DNA of 64,000 bases, from positions 2,809,001 through 2,873,000 of the forward strand of contig JAZGTN010000028.1 of the NCBI GenBank assembly GCA_037783415.1. The letters are read 5' to 3'. Positions 59,648 to 64,000 of the stretch are shown here, piece after piece. Both the position numbers and the translations under genes were made by a program. Every line of letters starts with the position of its first letter. Position 1 is the first letter of the stretch. The DNA is from Leptasterias polaris. Lineage: Eukaryota > Echinodermata > Asteroidea > Forcipulatida > Asteriidae. The notes beneath the pieces are model-generated. The model was given only the letters and a program-made list of their open reading frames with translations. It was not told the origin of the DNA and made no database searches.

Positions 59648-60998
59648 TGCGTCTCATCATCTAGCTTCCGGTGGAGGGACCAGTTCTATGAACAAACCTC
59701 TGGGGCCGCCATGGGATCTCCTCTATCCCCGGTCCTGGCAGATTTGTTCATGGAAGAGTTTGAACTGGACACCATCGATAATGCTGATCTTCGCCCCAAC
59801 CTCTGGCTCCGCTACGTTGATGACACCTTTGTGGTTTGGCCCCACGGCAAGACAGCACTCGACCAGTTCCTCCAACACCTCAACAACCAGCATCCTCTCA
59901 TCAAATTCATCATGGAACAAGAAGAGAACAACACCATCTCCTTCCTAGATGTTCAAGTCACAAGAAGAGCGGATGGCACCCTCGCCCACACCGTACACCG
60001 CAAACCAACCCACACTGACCGGTATCTACACAGCTCTTCATTTCATCATCCACGCTTCAAGTCTGCCGTCCAGAACACCTTGGTCCGCCGTGCATTCAAC
60101 ATCTGCGACCAAGACAGCTTGAAGCAGGAACTCCATCACATCCAGACATCGCTACGACTCAACGGATACAAGACCTTCAACTTCAACCAGCCCAAGCCAA
60201 GCCTACCAGCAGAACGTCCAGATTTCAAGGCAACCATCACTCTCCCGTACATCGGCCTCACATCACACAAGCTACAACGGATCTTCAGCCAAGCCCAAGT
60301 CAAGACCTTCCACACAGCACCGAACAAGATTCAAGCATCCCTTCATACACACAAGGACAAGCAAGACACCCAAGCCAAGGCCGGCGTTTACCGCATTCCT
60401 TGTGAATGTGGTAAAGTATACATCGGAGAAACCGGCCGCAACGTATCAACAAGAATCAAGGAACATCAAGCACACGGCAGACTGGGACACCTGGACAAAT
60501 CCGCAATCATCAAACATTCACAAGAACAAGATCATCTCATCAAATGGAAGCAAGCCAAGCTCATCGCACCTGTCAAGTTCTGGCACCAACGCAGAGTCAG
60601 GGAAGCGATCGAGATCAAGTCACACAACACGGTTCCACAAGACATCGGGTTTTTCATCAATGACATCTGGTCACCTCTACTCAAGCCAGTCCTCCCAGCA
60701 GCAGCTCACCACAACACTGACACACTCCAGCGCACACACATCCAGCCAGCAGCCAACTACCATGCATCACCGGTCAACAACAACTTGAAAACTTCCCGCC
60801 CAAAAGTGCACCCCACTAGCTCTACTTAAGCTGCAACACCACCAGCAGTCCAGCATTCTCCTGAAGACGAGCAGAGTATACTGTTCGAAACGTCGAGACC
60901 AAACCGGCTCTTTTCAGAGCCAACACTCCTCCCAAAAGAGATTATACACATGGTTGTACCCGCAAGTTCACTACTATTTACATAGTTACTTCTTATAA
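59648..60998 (+). mobile_element. Penelope-like element: RT end and GIY-YIG endonuclease
   Basis: Frame to the stop at 60829. RT motifs: YEQTSGAAMGSPLSPVLADL (about codons 18-37 of the frame), catalytic LRYVDDTFVVW, FLDVQVTRRADGTLAHT and HRKPTHTDRYLHSSSFHHP. After a linker comes the GIY-YIG endonuclease: AGVYRIPCECGKVYIGETGR followed by STRIKEHQAHGRLGHLDKSA. The RT plus GIY-YIG combination is diagnostic of endonuclease-containing Penelope-like elements. After the stop, about 170 bp of 3' sequence (with a ribozyme-like core) is shared with the inverted copy. The RT front is truncated and the frame is split by the nested LINE, so this copy is dead, although this part is uninterrupted. Confidence 0.94.
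60861..60891 (+). ncRNA. Hammerhead-ribozyme-like core in Penelope 3' region
   Basis: CTGAAGA, then a stem GAGCAG/CTGTTC with loop AGTATA, then GAAAC gives the CUGANGA-stem II-GAAA core of hammerhead ribozymes, known from Penelope-like element termini. One extra C lies between CTGAAGA and the stem, and I could not define stems I and III, so activity is doubtful. The inverted copy has the same motif at 58183-58213 (minus strand). Confidence 0.35.
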
Positions 60999-63584
60999 GT
61001 AAACAACTTTGTAGGAATCTCTTGGAACTATTCTCGAGGACTCGTTCTAAAGGAACTAGTTTCACAGGAACTGGTTCCAAGTGAACATGTTTTCACCTGG
61101 ACCTGTGATAAGCAAAAAAGAAAAGTAAACACTTCGTACTACATTGCCAAATACCTTGAGGCCTAGTCTAGAAAGGAGATTTCAAAATTGGGAATAGAGT
61201 AGACTTTCGTTGTATTTTTAATGAGTATGGTGGTACGGTAGCACTTGAAGACTAACTAACTACATAAAAACTGCATGAGCTTTTGCAGCAATCATCAGAT
61301 TGTAGTGATTCAGGCTCATATTTCTAATGGGTACGTGGAAATGTGCAAACGTACGAACGGCCATGTTGGAGATTTATGGGAGTCACTTATTATGAAATGC
61401 AAGACATTATCTCAACCCAAAACTAGTTTCCACGGGAATAGTGACACAAAATCAACAAGTTATGCAAAGGCATGTTGTTGCTACATCATTCTAGAAAGCA
61501 ATAGCTTATGTGTGTGGAAAAACCAATCTATATTCAGTCCACATGCAGCTTGAGTTTTGCCAAACTAACTTGAGATTCATATGCAAACGCATCCACGTTG
61601 TACACGTGACTGCCGCACGATGAGAAAAGACACGTTCAGTTTTCCCGCTTTTTAGCTGTGCTCGTGAGCAAGTTCACCTTAGTACAGTTTAACCGCCCCG
61701 TCACGCGTGCAACCGATAAACCATAGAGGGAGCGCTGAAACTCATGCAAAGTCTGACAGGCAATATTGAAATCTTCACCCTCTGGCATTTTATCACTTGA
61801 ATGAAAACTGTTCAATGATCTAATGGCAAACAAAGTGCCTTTTACCATAGGCTATGCCGGTATGTTCCGGGTTTGGGGCAGACTAAATGAAGTGTGCTAA
61901 CGCGATCGAATAGAAAAACCATCGTTTAACAGGAGAGAATCAGAAGACCGTTCGGTTTACGATTCCATCGTTCCTGTTTTAAATTGTATTAAAATACCTT
62001 GCCGATCGATACTAAGATCATAGTAGGCTTGGTTTACTAGTACTGTAAATAGCAGACATACAGTTACGGACACGAGTTTATTTTAAATGCAAAGAATCCG
62101 TAGGCTAAAATTTCTCCGTCTTTGACGTCACCAGATGCTGGAAATGCTCCAGTATGATTTATAAAATGAAAGAAGATGAAATCTCCAGGTCTACTGGCGT
62201 TGTCTAATTCGATCAAATGGATACGTCTTCCTTTTCTCGGTCTTTTTAACGATTTGAGGTCAGATTTCAGACTGATCTATATTTGTGATTTTCCTGGGTT
62301 GGGTCTCGGTGCCAACTGCACGCATTCCAAAGTCCATGAGATATTCAATGGGTGACTTAGAATTATAACTTATTTTCCTTACATGCATCTTATCCGGACT
62401 TCAAAGAAATATTTCTTAACTCTTTGCTTATTCATCTTTTGGTAATGAATTTAAGTATTTTGTAGACTTTGATAAGTTCCAAATGATTTGGCATATCGCC
62501 ACGGTAGAGGGAAGATTTTATGTTTCTGGCTTGTTAATAACGATGAAGATGTGGGATTAATTTAACGCAAACCCATTTTTAGACAGTTAGTTAGTATTGG
62601 CTAGGCTATAGCAGTCAGATCGTTTGTTTTGTTTTGAATAATACTATTGAAACAAATTGTGTAATTATTTCCTTTGTTTTCTTTGCTTTACCTATAAGAA
62701 GAAATTTGAGCAAACTAATGATTTAAAAAGATGTCCAGAGCGAACTAGCCCTCAAATGTTAATATAAAAACAAAGTTATCAAAATATGAGTTTGATATGA
62801 AATGACATTTTTCTTTGAAAGACTCACTATTTATTTACTGTTGTCGCTATAGTCACGAGTAATTGACCTTGATATCTCCGCGCAGCCCTACGCATCTTTG
62901 CACAAAGGATGCCTTTCAAAAACACCAACAAAACTTATATGTTATAAAATACCCTTCGCTCGTGCTATCTCAGTGGTGATACATTCCGTACGTTCTTGGG
63001 GGACTGTACGACAAGTCTTCCCCACACCGCGTAGGCGCCAGATTATACGGGCGATGCGACACCCTGCTGCCCACGGCTGGTCTTACGCGTTGCAAACTGA
63101 CAACACGGATTCATGCGTAATACGTTTTTTGGGCAGAGAGCAAAAACTGAGTGGTGAAGACCAACGCTGGTCGTCACAAGAATTCAAAACTCTGTCTGAC
63201 TATATAGTGTATTTCTCTAATGGTGAAATGTAATGTATACCACGCCACAACTTTCGAGTGTCGATGAACACAAATGGCATCTATGATGTCAACTTGAACT
63301 CACGCAATACCAGTAGCCTATGTAAAGTCGAAAACACTTGTTTATAACTCGTTGAAAGTAGATGCCTGTATACCAGCGTGGTACCAGGTTGTGTTAAAGA
63401 TAGAAAACTGAACACTTATCGGAAGTAATTTATTGAAGTCTGAAAATGGCCGAGACTATATCACGTCAAAATACACGACTTTCTCCCCAATGGAAAAGAA
63501 TATCATCCCAACTAAGTAACATGCACACTACCACAAAGATCTCAAGAAAGTTGTAGAGCAAATCTGAAGTTGTTTTTCTCTCAC
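60999..63584. other. Intronic stretch, nothing recognised
   Basis: No matched repeat or coding similarity. The 111-codon plus frame at 62898-63233 resembles nothing known. Confidence 0.4.
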
Positions 63585-63691
63585 CTAACATTGAAGCTGC
63601 TCTATGTGACATCTTGCAAACATAACCTTCATCAAATGGTTCATAGTCTGGCTCATCACCTATTTGGAAGTCGTGTAATCCTAAGGATTTT
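63585..63691 (-). CDS. GUCY1A: sGC alpha subunit, first exon seen in the window (H-NOX front)
   Basis: 107 bp: one base, 35 codons, one base. Acceptor TTTTTCCTAACAG, donor GTGAGAG. It encodes KSLGLHDFQIGDEPDYEPFD and EGYVCKMSHRAASML, leaving a G that completes a Gly codon with the GT at the start of the exon at 53454. Phase and reading sense (RAASMLG-LEYRKLMDSYGEEF) fit the H-NOX pattern, where beta has VAAASKVLN...ILQMFGKMFF. It is short and weakly conserved, and the intron is 10 kb, so it is less certain than the cyclase exons. The initiator exon(s) lie beyond the right edge. Confidence 0.8.
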
Positions 63692-63754
63692 CTGTTAGGA
63701 AAAACAAATTTTAATGAGTTATTGAAATAAAGATAAGTTTGGTATTAAATCACA

Positions 63755-64000
63755 TTCATGTGTCACATTGGTTATTGCCAAAGACCACATGTGACCCAAC
63801 ACATACATGAAACAACAAACCTTTGAAAGGTTTAGCTCAATCGGTCATTGGAGTCACGAGAAAGAAGAAAAAAATGTGTTGTCACAGTTTTCAAATATTG
63901 AGTTTTGCACTCGCGAGATAAAAACTGATTGTTTTACTCATTTCTCAAAAACCATAGCATTTCAAGCAAAAATATGTCAAGGGAATTTTTCCACGATGAC
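63755..64000 (-). mobile_element. MITE family A copy, cut by the right window edge
   Basis: Reverse-complement orientation: TTGCCAAAGACCACATGTGA / CCCAACACATACATGAAAC / CAATCGGTCATTGGAGTCAC / CTCATTTCTCAAAAACCAT match the 36.8-kb copy read backwards. The left inverted terminal repeat is eroded. Confidence 0.8.

Larger units (their letters stand above)
53455..63584 (-). other. sGC alpha intron (10.1 kb, phase 1)
   Basis: Contains the Penelope/L2 nest (58068-60998), a family D-like MITE (55017-55158) and a LINE-like tail (53600-53850). The parts 53851-55016, 55159-58067 and 60999-63584 show no recognisable exon or repeat copy. A G tract with purines is at 57889-57900. Confidence 0.8.

Noticed and set aside
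60402..60788. A 128-codon Ser-rich plus frame inside the Penelope element.
   Set aside because: Shadow of the GIY-YIG-bearing frame (59648-60829).
62898..63233. A 111-codon plus frame near the right edge as a gene.
   Set aside because: No recognisable motif, opposite strand within the alpha intron, and no supporting splice or promoter signal.

Overview
The window looks like animal nuclear DNA: AT-rich, intron-containing, and crowded with miniature inverted-repeat elements (MITEs), SINE and LINE fragments and a Penelope-like retroelement. The MITE types (GGGCCCAATTTCATAGAGC and similar ends) and the tRNA-derived SINEs suggest a marine deuterostome, most likely an echinoderm. That taxonomic call is inference, not proof.

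Two real genes can be supported, both on the minus strand and head to tail. (1) A soluble guanylate cyclase (sGC) alpha-subunit gene. Six internal coding exons were found at 63585-63691, 53276-53454, 51967-52527, 41040-41525, 38299-38442 and 36554-36708. All splice sites are GT/AG and all phases agree. They give about 543 codons covering a degenerate H-NOX domain, the HNOBA/PAS-like region, the signalling helix and most of the cyclase domain. The 5' exons lie beyond the right edge, and the last coding exon was not found. (2) The start of an sGC beta-1 gene: an exon whose only coding codon is the ATG (3359-3361), followed by an exon at 2127-2200 encoding the start of the H-NOX domain ([12 protein letters not shown]...). 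The rest lies off the left edge. The beta subunit binds heme and senses nitric oxide. Alpha and beta pair to form the cyclase site, with alpha supplying the metal-binding aspartates. The alpha-then-beta order on one strand is the same as the vertebrate GUCY1A1-GUCY1B1 pair, so this appears to be an old conserved gene pair.

Layout. 1-2126: beta intron 2, holding a CAG/CAA-rich 38-bp minisatellite. 2127-3361: beta exons 2 and 1. 3362-about 3760: CpG-enriched probable beta 5' UTR/promoter. 3.8-36.5 kb: intergenic DNA plus the undetected alpha 3' end, full of MITEs, SINEs and simple repeats, including an 874-bp foldback element (16513-17386) with 430-bp arms made of 53-bp tandem repeats and a 6-bp target duplication. 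36.5-63.7 kb: the alpha gene with two introns over 10 kb. The first of these contains a Penelope-like element with an inverted 3' copy, itself interrupted by an L2/CR1-like LINE with a 5-bp target duplication. The second contains three LINE/SINE clusters.

Most of the remaining open reading frames are chance frames or repeat-derived, and no further protein-coding gene could be supported.
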